The notes: a model not told the origin generated them from the letters alone. DNA of 9,864 nt from Bacteroidota bacterium (GCA_024276335.1 JAJRXL010000496.1:1-9864); one strand, 5' to 3'. Numbered from the stretch's first letter, positions 1-7,328 are shown. Program-made: numbers and translations.

Positions 1-1
1 C

Positions 2-1879
2 TTTTCGATATTGTTTTGCTTGCTGGTCGTGCTCAGTCCGTTTTTATCCCATGCGCAGGACACCTGGCAGCAGACGGACGGACCTTACGGTGGTAGAATA
101 TCTTCTCTTGCCATCAATTCCGGCGACGATGGGTTTAGTGGGGCTACAGGGGGCGTTTTTCGTTCGACGGACAACGGGGACTCGTGGGCGCAAGTTATCG
201 ACGGGTTGAGCGGCATTTTCGTCCAATCCCTTGCCGTCAATTCCAACGGCATGCTCCTTGCCGGGACCTGGAAAGGAGGCGTTTTTCGCTCCACGGATAA
301 CGGAGATTCCTGGACACAAGTCAACAACGGCTTGACCAACCCTTATGTCTATGCTCTTGCAATCAATTCCAGCGGCATCCTCCTTGCCGGGACGTTAGCA
401 GGAGGCGTTTTTCGCTCCACGGACAACGGGGATTCCTGGACGCAAGTCAACAACGGCCTGACCGCTTCCGGCGTCTATTCCCTTGCCGTCAACTCCGGTA
501 ACGAGGTCTTCTCCGGGAGCTGGGGACAGGGCGTTTTTCGTTCGACGGACAGCGGGGATTCCTGGACACAGGTGAGCAACGGCCTCACCAATACGTACGT
601 TCTCTCTCTTGCCTTCAACTCCGGTGACGCGCTTTTCGCGGGCACATACGGGGGAGGCGTTTTTCGCTCCACGGACAGGGGAAACACCTGGACACCAGTC
701 AACAATCGTCTTGTCAATTCTGTTGTAGATCCTCTTGCCGTCTATTCCAACGGTGATCTCCTGGCCGGGACGTGGGGAGCGGGTATCTTTCGTTCCACGG
801 ACAGGGGGAATTCCTGGGCGCCAGTCAACAACGGCCTGACCGAAATGGCGAATGTCCGTTCTCTGGCGGTCAACGCCAACGGCGGGACATTTGCCGGAAC
901 CGAGGCGGGGGGCATTTTTCGTTCCACGGATAAGGGGAATTCATGGGTACAAGTCAACAACGGCCTGACCAACTTGAACGTCCAGTCGCTTGCCGTCAAC
1001 TCCGGCGGCGTGATCTTCGCCGGACCCAGGGGAAACGGCGTTTTTCGTTCCACGGATAACGGGGATTCCTGGACGCCCGTGAACAACGGGCTGACCAACA
1101 CGTTTATCTATACTCTGGCGGTCAACGCCAACGATGTGCTCTTTGCCGGTACTTGGAATCAAGGCGTCTTTCGCACCACGGACAACGGGGACACCTGGAC
1201 GCAGATAAATACGGGCCTGACCATCCTGGAAATGCGGTCTTTTGCCTTCGATTCGAGCGGGGTGCTCTTTGCCGGTACGAGGCGGAAGGGCGTTTTCCGT
1301 TCCACGGACGAAGGGGACAGCTGGACGCATGTCGATAACGGTCTTGCCGATATAAGTGTCATGTCCCTTGCCGTCAACTCCGGTAACGTGATCTTCGCCG
1401 GGAGCTGGGGGAAGGGCGTTTTCCGTTCCACGGACAGCGGGAATTCCTGGACACAGGTGAGCAACGGCCTGACCAATACGTACGTTCTGTCGCTTGCTTT
1501 CAATTCCGGAGACGCGCTTTTTGCGGGCACCTACGGGGGAGGCGTTTTTCGACACGCGCACCCCACCACGGAAGTTGAGGAAGTGGGAAATGCGGTTTCC
1601 CGTTCTTTTGTCCTGGAACAGAATTACCCCAACCCTTTCAATCCGGCAACGGAAATACGCTACGTTTTACGGGATAACTCGCGCGTACAGCTCAAGATCC
1701 TTAATATCCTGGGACGAGAGGTTCGTTCTCTGGTTGACGGGAACATGGCGGTTGGCGACTATTCCGTAACCTGGAACGGGACGGATAAACATGGCCGCCG
1801 TGTGGCAAGTGGAATGTACCTGTACGAGTTGCGGGTCGGGAACCTGGCAACGGTGAAGAAAATGGTTTTCATGAAATGA
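2..1879 (+). CDS. Secreted Asp-box (BNR-like) repeat beta-propeller protein with T9SS type A sorting domain, 5'-partial
   Basis: Probable extracellular or cell-surface protein; ligand or enzymatic role unknown. The frame is open to the window edge. The first candidate start is a TTG at 11, but translation from it gives a hydrophobic stretch ending SHAQ/D without the basic residues of a signal peptide, so the true start probably lies upstream. Numbering from that TTG, residues 47-509 are eleven tandem repeats of about 42 residues. Each carries a canonical Asp-box (S-T-D-x-G-x-S/T-W), the turn found in sialidase, VPS10/sortilin and Ycf48-like propellers. A linker (about 515-530) leads to a C-terminal domain of roughly 85 residues with NYPNPFNP at 538-545, a FlgD/Ig-like fold and a basic end (KKMVFMK), the T9SS type A signal. 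No sialidase catalytic residues are recognisable, so a structural or binding role is more likely than glycosidase activity. It ends in TGA. Long antisense frames across it arise from the repeat periodicity. Confidence 0.9.
   Translation, partial: FSILFCLLVVLSPFLSHAQDTWQQTDGPYGGRISSLAINSGDDGFSGATGGVFRSTDNGDSWAQVIDGLSGIFVQSLAVNSNGMLLAGTWKGGVFRSTDNGDSWTQVNNGLTNPYVYALAINSSGILLAGTLAGGVFRSTDNGDSWTQVNNGLTASGVYSLAVNSGNEVFSGSWGQGVFRSTDSGDSWTQVSNGLTNTYVLSLAFNSGDALFAGTYGGGVFRSTDRGNTWTPVNNRLVNSVVDPLAVYSNGDLLAGTWGAGIFRSTDRGNSWAPVNNGLTEMANVRSLAVNANGGTFAGTEAGGIFRSTDKGNSWVQVNNGLTNLNVQSLAVNSGGVIFAGPRGNGVFRSTDNGDSWTPVNNGLTNTFIYTLAVNANDVLFAGTWNQGVFRTTDNGDTWTQINTGLTILEMRSFAFDSSGVLFAGTRRKGVFRSTDEGDSWTHVDNGLADISVMSLAVNSGNVIFAGSWGKGVFRSTDSGNSWTQVSNGLTNTYVLSLAFNSGDALFAGTYGGGVFRHAHPTTEVEEVGNAVSRSFVLEQNYPNPFNPATEIRYVLRDNSRVQLKILNILGREVRSLVDGNMAVGDYSVTWNGTDKHGRRVASGMYLYELRVGNLATVKKMVFMK
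149..1551 (+). repeat. Tandem 126-nt coding repeat array (11 Asp-box units plus partial unit)
   Basis: Units begin at 149, 275, 401, 527, 653, 779, 908, 1034, 1160, 1286 and 1412, with a final partial unit from 1538. All are 126 nt except the unit at 779, which is 129 nt (one extra residue). Consensus start is GGVFRSTDNGDSW, followed by a Q/P-V-N-N-G-L-T strand and an S-L-A-V-N-S strand ending in F/L-A-G-T. Nucleotide identity between units is high (gtttttcg, cacggac and tcctggac recur), which suggests recent amplification or recombination between units. A half unit precedes the array (SSLAINSG...), as expected if the propeller is closed by strands from both ends. Confidence 0.93.
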
Positions 1880-2227
1880 GATCGTGAATCTGGGCCTCGT
1901 AACGTGGGCGAGGTGAAACCCATCCTCGAGTTCCAGTAGGAAAGTGTTGGGAGGAGAAGACCCTCTGCCCCGCATCGAATCCTTGACACACGTTGTTTTT
2001 TTGGGTTTGGTGGGAATTCGTGTAGAGGCGGTGGTTCGAGTGGGAGGATATCAATCGCCTTTTTTCATTCCGCACGTATAAAAACAGGCCATGCTCGTTT
2101 CAATTTTTTCCGGACACTACTGATTGCATGGTGTTGTATGCTGCCGGTTGAAAGTTCGCGGCGCTCCGCAAAGGCGGATGAATCCGGGTGTCAGGTGTTC
2201 AAAGCAAGAATTTTATGGAGGAAGAAA
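1880..2227. other. Non-coding stretch upstream of the esterase gene
   Basis: No gene is supported here. An in-frame ATG at 2138 would extend the esterase by 30 residues, but that extension is polar and would bury the lipoprotein signal peptide. A short imperfect hairpin (CCTCG at 1895-1899 with CGAGG at 1909-1913) follows the propeller gene but lacks a T-tract, so it is not a convincing terminator. A TTGACA hexamer at 1983-1988 has no matching -10 box at normal spacing. An AT-rich stretch near 2076-2085 (gtataaaaac) could be part of a promoter, but nothing decisive is visible. Confidence 0.6.
2217..2221 (+). promoter_or_regulatory. Shine-Dalgarno that sets the esterase start at GTG 2228
   Basis: GGAGG sits six bases before the GTG at 2228. 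The GTG opens a good lipoprotein signal peptide (KQFLPCRLTIF... to the LCSSC motif). The alternative ATG at 2138 has no comparable site, so the GTG is the preferred start. Confidence 0.8.
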
Positions 2228-3103
2228 GTGAAACAATTTTTGCCATGCAGGCTCACGATCTTTTCGGTGACGTTGGTATTCGTACTATGTTCGAGTTGTT
2301 CAAATAAAAGCGCCGACCCGGAGCCGGATTATCAGCCCGGTCGAAACCACTACACGACGGAAGTCGAGGGCGTCTCAAGGGAATATTACGTTCACGTACC
2401 GACAGCCTACGATGCCGGCGCTCCAACGCCGGTAGTCTTCATGTTGCATGGAGCAACGGCAAGCGGGGAAGGAACCTATAACAACTCCGGGTGGAAAGAA
2501 GTCGGAGAAGATGAAAATATCCTGACCGTCTTTCCTACCGCCCTGGCTTACTGCTACAACAACGCGTTCGGCGTTCCGACAACCGCGACCCGCTGGCACA
2601 GCTTCCCGCCCGTGAATAATTTCTGTTCCGGTCAGTTCCCCAAAGACGATGTCAACTTCCTGCGCCAGGTGGTTGTAGATCTTCACAAGCGGTTCAACGT
2701 GGATTCAAAAAGGATTTACCTGGTCGGCTTCTCCAGCGGGGCGCAGATGGGCTTTCGGTGCGCGGTGGAGATGAGCGACGTGTTTGCGGCCGTCGTGCAG
2801 TCCGGCGGCACGTACCAGGTTGATACGGTCTTTTCATCTCGAAGAAATGTGCCCATTGCTTTCGAACTGGGAAACACGGACGACACCTGGTTTGGCCCCG
2901 GCGTTGACCTGCCGATGACCTCGTTCGATAACGCGCTCGGGAAGGATCCGATCTTCAAGCGGATAATAAACGTTCATGTGAATTCCTTTGATTTTGAGTC
3001 CACGTACACGATGACGGGAGATACGAGTACGGCGCTGACGGCGACATTCAGGGGAATCCCCAACGCCGGCAACCGGGAATTCACCTTTACCTTGATCAAG
3101 TGA
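2228..3103 (+). CDS. Lipoprotein PHB-depolymerase/feruloyl-esterase-like alpha/beta-hydrolase, cut short by in-frame TGA
   Basis: A predicted secreted or membrane-anchored serine esterase of the LpqC/CE1-like group, whose members hydrolyse polyhydroxybutyrate, feruloyl or similar esters; the substrate here is unknown. From the GTG start (291 residues), residues 1-24 form a signal peptide ending in L-C-S-S-C, a loose lipobox with Cys24 the likely lipidated residue. An HG oxyanion motif lies at 74-75. The nucleophile elbow GFSSG is at 167-171 (Ser169), and the acid is probably Asp218 or Asp219 in GNTDDTW. The frame stops at TGA 3101-3103 after FTFTLIK, before any catalytic His. The next codons of the same frame encode a plausible family C-terminus with that His (see next entry). 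The truncated product would lack a complete triad. The gene stands alone: over 300 bases separate it from the gene before and over 500 from the gene after. Explanations are a nonsense mutation, a sequence error or readthrough. Confidence 0.85.
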   Translation: MKQFLPCRLTIFSVTLVFVLCSSCSNKSADPEPDYQPGRNHYTTEVEGVSREYYVHVPTAYDAGAPTPVVFMLHGATASGEGTYNNSGWKEVGEDENILTVFPTALAYCYNNAFGVPTTATRWHSFPPVNNFCSGQFPKDDVNFLRQVVVDLHKRFNVDSKRIYLVGFSSGAQMGFRCAVEMSDVFAAVVQSGGTYQVDTVFSSRRNVPIAFELGNTDDTWFGPGVDLPMTSFDNALGKDPIFKRIINVHVNSFDFESTYTMTGDTSTALTATFRGIPNAGNREFTFTLIK

Positions 3104-3193
3104 TTGGACCATTCTTATCCGAACACGGTAAATCACCCAAGGCATGGCGCGAAAGAGCATTGGGCATGGCTGAAACAGTATCGCCTGCCCTGA
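3101..3193 (+). pseudogene. Severed C-terminal tail of the esterase, in frame after the TGA
   Basis: Reading on in the same frame past TGA 3101-3103 gives 29 residues to a TGA at 3191-3193. They begin LDHSYPN and continue through NHP to a WAWLKQY helix. In related alpha/beta-hydrolases the last strand is followed by a G-L-x-H-x-Y-P-N...N-H-P segment with the catalytic His, then a W-rich final helix. The TGA therefore falls where Gly is expected, and one change (GGA to TGA) would account for it. His295 (counting the TGA as residue 292) would be the catalytic His. No frame shift is needed and no other frame here resembles the family. The family comparison is from memory and has not been aligned. 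Confidence 0.8.
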
Positions 3194-3726
3194 GAAGCGA
3201 CACTGATGAATCGATTTTCGGGATCCGTACGGGGGTTTGGCGAATAACCGCACTTGGCGGTGAGGATTTTCCCTTTGACTGTACGTTTGAAAACAGAGAA
3301 ATCGGTGTACCATACGCAGGCGGCGCTCTCGTTCTTCCGTTTTACCCCGGCACGAAAAGGAATTCCTTCGCTGCGCCCTTATGCCTGCAATTCGCGTATT
3401 CCCCGGACTGGTTTGCCACCGAAACGTGCCCGCTGACGGAATTGCACCTCATGGATATTGCGGAGCCTCCGTCATTCCGAACCTGCACCAGGTTAACAGA
3501 TTTACATTTCAAACATTTGAATGTCACGTACACGTGAATGTCACGTATACGGGATGATCTCCGCTACGACAAGGATGCACGCATCACGTAGATGAATACA
3601 TGCGCTCGGACTCCGCCACGGAAAAATCCCCGCTCCTTGCACCGTTCCCCGAAAGAAACTAATTTACTAATCTTACGGGTCCTTGACCCTGTATGATTAA
3701 TTCAAAGAATGCGGAACCGATAAATT
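3194..3726. other. Long gene-free region between the esterase and the UbiA fusion
   Basis: No convincing gene on either strand. An open plus-strand frame to about 3537 has no recognisable family, overlaps the esterase tail, and looks like chance. The region holds the 17-bp tandem repeat at 3518-3551, described separately. It also has a small hairpin at 3677-3689 (GGGTC-CTT-GACCC) and an AT-rich leader (tgtatgattaattc near 3690-3703) that may contain the promoter of the downstream gene; I cannot assign promoter boxes with confidence. Confidence 0.6.
3518..3551. repeat. 17-bp tandem direct repeat with embedded inverted repeat
   Basis: TGAATGTCACGTACACG (3518-3534) is followed directly by TGAATGTCACGTATACG (3535-3551), one mismatch in 17. 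At the junction, TCACGT (3524-3529) and ACGTGA (3532-3537) form a dyad with a 2-bp spacer. A third TCACGTA lies at 3584-3590. It could be an operator for the gene starting at 3727, about 175 bases downstream, or simple slippage. Confidence 0.75.
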
Positions 3727-5265
3727 ATGGATGAAACAACTCTTACACTGGACAACAAGATCAACGCCATACTCGACCAGGCGGACCGGATGTTCCTGTC
3801 CACGGCCGTGAACGGTACACCCTCCGGGTCTTCCGTCTTCTTTGCGCGCGACGGCGAGGACCTGGTGTTCTTTACGTTCAACACCACGCGCAAGGCGGAG
3901 CAAATCCACTACAATCCCAAGGTGCAGGTCGTTATCTGGCCCGAGGGACAGGAGGGAATACGTGGGCTCCAGATCGAAGGCGAGTGCTTCAAGATAAAGG
4001 ACGAAAAGGAAATCCGGCGCGCACGGGAGCTGGTGCTGGCTACCACGACCGCCTTCCAGGAGTTCATGGACGACGAGTTCCTGGTCAAGAACAAGGTGGT
4101 CGGGTATTACCGCATCAAGCCGACCGTGATCAAGCACGTGGATTTCTACGCGGAAACGAAATTCGAATGGAAGGAATATCCCCAGAACCAGCCGGGCGAA
4201 GTCCTGGAAGTCCTGCGGGCGCTGAAGAACCGCCTGCTCATCTGGTTCCGCGCCGCGCGGGTGCCGTTCTTCACCGCCTCGATCGTTCCCATCCTCCTGG
4301 GCGCGGTCATTGCCCACGGCGACCTGGCTGCCATGGGCGCGGAAGCGTCGTGGAGCTGGTCGATCTTCTTCCTGGCGCTTTTCGGCGGGCTCCTGGCTCA
4401 CGCGGGCACCAACATCTCTAATGACTACTTCGATCACACCAGCCGCAACGACGAGTTCAACAAGCTGTTCAGTCCTTTCAACGGGGGTAGCCGCATGATC
4501 CAGGCCGGGCTCCTGCCGCCCTGGAAAGTCCTGCTGGCGGCGGTGATCTGCTTCGGCGGAACCATCGCTATCGGATTGAAGCTCAATGCCATCCTCACGG
4601 GCTCTGCTTTCGGCGACAGTCCCCTCCTCTGGATCGGCATCGCCGGTGTCGCGCTCGGCCTGCTCTATACCATGTCCCCCGTGCGATTGGGCTACCACGG
4701 CTGGGGCGAGTTGTCCATCGCGCTGGGATTCGGCCCGGTCATGGTGTTGGGGACCCACTACGTTCTGACCGCGCCGTACCTGCAAGCGGCGGACCTCGCC
4801 TGGCACTGGCAGACGCCCCTGCTGGCCTCCGTTCCCGTGGCCATCCTCATCATGCTCGTGGTCTGGATCAACCAGTTCCAGGATGCGCCCGCCGATAAGA
4901 AAGCAGGCAAGAACACGTGGGGCGTGCGCCTGGCGGAGCTGGACGGCAACGTGGTGCGCTACGATCGGCCGTTCAAGTACTACATGCTGTTCAACTACTT
5001 CGCGTTCGCTTACATCTTCACCCTGGGACTCCTGGGAGCGTTCGCGCCCTCGCTTTCAACGCCCCTGGTCTGGTTCGCCGGCCTGCCCTTCATCCTGGCG
5101 TGGTTCGCTATTCGCTGGGGCCGGGAATGGCTTGCGCGTTGGAACCAGCCCAACGCCGACCGCCAGAAGCTTCCCTACGAATTGCTGAAAGTCAACGTCT
5201 CGACCATCGGTGTTCACTTCCTGACCGGGCTGCTGCTCATCCTGGGATTCTGGATAGGGTACTGA
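3727..5265 (+). CDS. Fusion of PNPOx-like flavin-binding split-barrel domain and UbiA/MenA-type prenyltransferase
   Basis: A 512-residue two-domain protein. Residues about 8-145 resemble the pyridoxamine-5'-phosphate-oxidase-like split barrel (LSTAVNGTPSGSSVFF, then FNTTRKAEQIHYNPKVQVVIW), a fold that binds FMN, F420 or heme. Residues about 165-512 are an integral-membrane UbiA prenyltransferase, with about eight or nine hydrophobic helices. Both Asp-rich motifs are present: N232-D-x-x-D236 plus N241-D242, and D386-x-x-x-D390 followed by KKAGKNT, which bind prenyl-diphosphate through Mg. The YTMSPVRLGYHGWGEL segment (314-329) resembles MenA (1,4-dihydroxy-2-naphthoate prenyltransferase) more than UbiA or heme-farnesylating enzymes. 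The likely reaction is attachment of a polyprenyl chain to an aromatic acceptor, as in quinone synthesis; the acceptor is not certain. A UbiA protein alone is about 300 residues, so the extra length is the N-terminal domain. No Shine-Dalgarno precedes the ATG. A strong terminator starts 42 bases after the stop. Confidence 0.9.
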   Translation: MDETTLTLDNKINAILDQADRMFLSTAVNGTPSGSSVFFARDGEDLVFFTFNTTRKAEQIHYNPKVQVVIWPEGQEGIRGLQIEGECFKIKDEKEIRRARELVLATTTAFQEFMDDEFLVKNKVVGYYRIKPTVIKHVDFYAETKFEWKEYPQNQPGEVLEVLRALKNRLLIWFRAARVPFFTASIVPILLGAVIAHGDLAAMGAEASWSWSIFFLALFGGLLAHAGTNISNDYFDHTSRNDEFNKLFSPFNGGSRMIQAGLLPPWKVLLAAVICFGGTIAIGLKLNAILTGSAFGDSPLLWIGIAGVALGLLYTMSPVRLGYHGWGELSIALGFGPVMVLGTHYVLTAPYLQAADLAWHWQTPLLASVPVAILIMLVVWINQFQDAPADKKAGKNTWGVRLAELDGNVVRYDRPFKYYMLFNYFAFAYIFTLGLLGAFAPSLSTPLVWFAGLPFILAWFAIRWGREWLARWNQPNADRQKLPYELLKVNVSTIGVHFLTGLLLILGFWIGY

Positions 5266-5307
5266 TTGCCGAAGTAAGACTGAAGAACCAATAACTTCGA
5301 AAACCGG

Positions 5308-5344
5308 AAAAGGGTTGAACGCGACCATCGCGTTCAACCCTTTT
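5308..5344. terminator. Bidirectional rho-independent terminator
   Basis: A perfect 17-bp inverted repeat: AAAAGGGTTGAACGCGA (5308-5324) and its complement (5328-5344) around a 3-base loop CCA. It ends in a T-rich run on the plus strand (ttttcttatata) and has a matching A-rich flank that serves the minus strand. It lies between the converging genes ending at 5265 and 5400. Confidence 0.93.
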
Positions 5345-5399
5345 CTTATATATCCTCCCCTCTCGGTCCGTTAACTTTTTACTTTTTTCCGTTTAGGTT

Positions 5400-7316
5400 T
5401 TACCTGACTAACAAGGGTCGCGTCAGGATGCCGCCGCGTGTCCGCAACCGGTAATAGTACACCCCTCGAGACAGCCCGGCCGTGGAGAGACGATACTCGT
5501 GGTAGCCTGCTCGGACCTCCCCCTGTGCGAGCGTCGTGATTTTCCGGCCGTACGCATCCACCACGTCCAGGGTAATCGTCCTGTCGCCCGTTTCCGGCGC
5601 CCGGAAGCCGATGGTCGTCATGGCCTCAGCCGGGTTGGGATAATTGCGGAATAACTCGAATCCCCCCACCGAGGAGACCGGCTCCACGGTCACCGGCCGA
5701 TTCTGGAGCACAACCTGGCGCGTTGTCGCGATGGTGTCTCCCCAGCTCAACTCCATGTTCAACCGCAACGTGTACATCCCCGGCTGGAGGTTCGTGGCGT
5801 ACCAGTCCGCCAGTTTCTCGCGGTACCGCGGGATGCTGCTCGGCTGCGTGATCTTGGTCCACGCCTGCGGTTGTGCCGTAAGACCGTAGTCCAGCCAATG
5901 AACGCGCATGAAAACCGGCAGGTCACGTCCCGCGATAAAACGGGCCGTTCCATAGACGGGGATAACGCTACCCGTGTACCCCGCGGACGGTTCATCGATA
6001 GACATGATAATGGCAGCGGAGTTGGGGCCAATGGAGGGCTGGGCGGAATAGTTCGAGTTTAACAGCCCCAGCACTCCGTTTCCATCCACGTTGATCGTAG
6101 AGTTGATGATCGTGGAGTAAAACGCAATAATGCGGGAGTAATCCCGGACGTTTAATTGTGTGGTCACCTGCGTCTGGACAAGGACCATCTCGGTGGTATC
6201 CATCGAACCGATGTAGCCGCCCGTTCCGTCACAGAAGCTGTTCATCACCGTTGCACGTGCACGGCCCATGGACAGGATCTCGCCGAAAACGGAGCCGGAA
6301 AGCGTGAACTGCGTCTGGTAGCTCGGGTAAAAATTCCACGCGCCGACCCTACAGTTGGTGAACACGACATCCCGATCCGGCGAGGGAAAGCGGAAATTCT
6401 GCAACTCCGCCTTGTTGACAAACCCCTCGAATTTCAGGGGATTGTTGTACCGAATAATGGAACCGAAAGCCAGTATGTCCGAGTTGCTGACGCGCAGTTT
6501 GCATCCCGTGTGGGACATTATGGCCGTCCTGACATTATGCGACCGACGATATTCCACTCGTGTGTGGACACCGGTAGCAACGCGGGCCGAGTCCGGGTAA
6601 CTCCACGTCCCGGGTATCGACCGGGACGGCAGGGAGAAGTCCACTTCCGATCCTTTAGGAATATCGAACCAGGTAAGGATACCTATGCAGTCTTCGAATA
6701 CTCCCTGAGCGTTGTCAAAGAAGAGGTTCTCTCCCACGTTCGTCGAGGAGACGGCGCTGAATTGCGAGCGACCCATGGCCGCAACGGTAATGCCGCCCTT
6801 CGACAACTCCGCTCCCGTGAACACCAGCGCGGCACTGTCGATAAGTCCGATGCTGTAAGGAAAATTGCTGAACTGCATCACCGCGTTATTCACGTGAAAG
6901 CTCGTGGTGTTCATCAGGAGCAAGCGGTGCTCGTAGAAGAAGTGCTGCGAAATGGTGAACAAGCCCCCGTTGATCTCCACCTTCCCGTTGTTCAGCAGGA
7001 TGATGTCACCTTCGATCGTCGTTTCCACGTTGTTGAACTTCAGGACGCCGTTGTTCAGCACGATGATGCGGCCGACCCAGGTGAAGTCCGAGTTGATCTC
7101 CCGCACCTCGTTCGCGTTCGGGTACCCGACGATCATATCGCCGACCGGAATATCGCCTTGAGCAAGCTGCTCGGGTATCCGCGCGATTTCCGCGGTGTTC
7201 CGCGCATTCCGTAGTACCTCCACGGGGTAGTGGATCGAGGTCTGGGCAATCACAAGGCCCGGCAGCAGGATCAATGCGATCAAGAATATACTCGCGAGAT
7301 GGAAACACTTTTTCAT
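5400..7316 (-). CDS. Secreted beta-helix-like protein with T9SS type A sorting domain
   Basis: A 638-residue exported protein of unknown function. Residues 1-25 are a clear signal peptide (MKK, hydrophobic core, VIAQ/T). From about residue 80, short alternating strands recur: GRIIVLNNGVLKFNNVE is followed by GDIILLNNGKVEINGG, and later by further hydrophobic/Asn-rich rungs (FTNCRVG, IINSTINVDGNGVLGLLN). This is the pattern of a right-handed parallel beta-helix. No lyase or hydrolase catalytic motif was recognised. A strand-rich module (about 450-545) precedes the C-terminal sorting domain, which starts near 553 with NYPNP at 558-562, has a VVDAYGRKITTL strand pair, and ends in a basic tail (RPLLVR). 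A good ribosome site supports the ATG at 7316. It lies 12 nt behind the oxidoreductase gene and is probably co-transcribed with it. It may be an adhesin, a surface-layer component or a polysaccharide-binding protein; none is proven. Confidence 0.88.
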   Translation of the reverse strand: MKKCFHLASIFLIALILLPGLVIAQTSIHYPVEVLRNARNTAEIARIPEQLAQGDIPVGDMIVGYPNANEVREINSDFTWVGRIIVLNNGVLKFNNVETTIEGDIILLNNGKVEINGGLFTISQHFFYEHRLLLMNTTSFHVNNAVMQFSNFPYSIGLIDSAALVFTGAELSKGGITVAAMGRSQFSAVSSTNVGENLFFDNAQGVFEDCIGILTWFDIPKGSEVDFSLPSRSIPGTWSYPDSARVATGVHTRVEYRRSHNVRTAIMSHTGCKLRVSNSDILAFGSIIRYNNPLKFEGFVNKAELQNFRFPSPDRDVVFTNCRVGAWNFYPSYQTQFTLSGSVFGEILSMGRARATVMNSFCDGTGGYIGSMDTTEMVLVQTQVTTQLNVRDYSRIIAFYSTIINSTINVDGNGVLGLLNSNYSAQPSIGPNSAAIIMSIDEPSAGYTGSVIPVYGTARFIAGRDLPVFMRVHWLDYGLTAQPQAWTKITQPSSIPRYREKLADWYATNLQPGMYTLRLNMELSWGDTIATTRQVVLQNRPVTVEPVSSVGGFELFRNYPNPAEAMTTIGFRAPETGDRTITLDVVDAYGRKITTLAQGEVRAGYHEYRLSTAGLSRGVYYYRLRTRGGILTRPLLVR

Positions 7317-7320
7317 TCTA

Positions 7321-7326
7321 CCCTCC
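7321..7326 (-). promoter_or_regulatory. Shine-Dalgarno for the T9SS beta-helix gene
   Basis: Minus-strand GGAGGG lies four bases (TAGA) before the ATG at 7316, within the 12-nt gap after the oxidoreductase stop codon. It supports that start and independent ribosome loading within the operon. Confidence 0.8.
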
Positions 7327-7328
7327 AG

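Noticed and set aside
149..1551. Regularly spaced repeats as a CRISPR or other non-coding array
   Set aside because: Repeats are contiguous, in frame, 126 nt long and encode a known propeller motif. There are no unique spacers.
742..1561. Several antisense open frames with repeating motifs such as PLSVERKTP
   Set aside because: They are mirror images of the 126-nt Asp-box repeats. A repeat length divisible by three keeps antisense frames open.
1895..1913. Hairpin after the propeller gene as a terminator
   Set aside because: The stem is only five base pairs with a nine-base loop and no T-tract.
1983..1988. TTGACA as a -35 promoter box
   Set aside because: No plausible -10 hexamer 16-18 bases downstream, and FCB-group promoters often differ from the sigma-70 consensus.
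2138..2227. Upstream ATG at 2138 as the esterase start
   Set aside because: It would place 30 polar residues before the lipoprotein signal peptide and lacks a ribosome site, unlike GTG 2228 with GGAGG.
3101..3103. Alternative genetic code with UGA read as Gly (as in Gracilibacteria/SR1)
   Set aside because: Other genes in the window end in TGA at sensible C-termini: the T9SS tag at 1879, the UbiA end at 5265 and the upstream gene at 9766. Global UGA recoding is therefore unlikely; a local event or error remains.
3100..3537. Plus-strand open frame starting at GTG 3100
   Set aside because: Its first part overlaps the in-frame esterase tail, the rest matches no family, and no ribosome site fits. 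Treated as chance.
3697..4806. 369-codon antisense open frame under the UbiA fusion
   Set aside because: Composition is rich in Arg, Glu, Gln, His and Gly with no domain, typical of a GC-rich antisense shadow. The plus-strand frame has clear domain motifs.
6156..7214. 352-codon plus-strand open frame opposite the beta-helix protein
   Set aside because: No signal peptide or recognisable domain. The minus-strand gene has a signal peptide, a ribosome site and a sorting domain.
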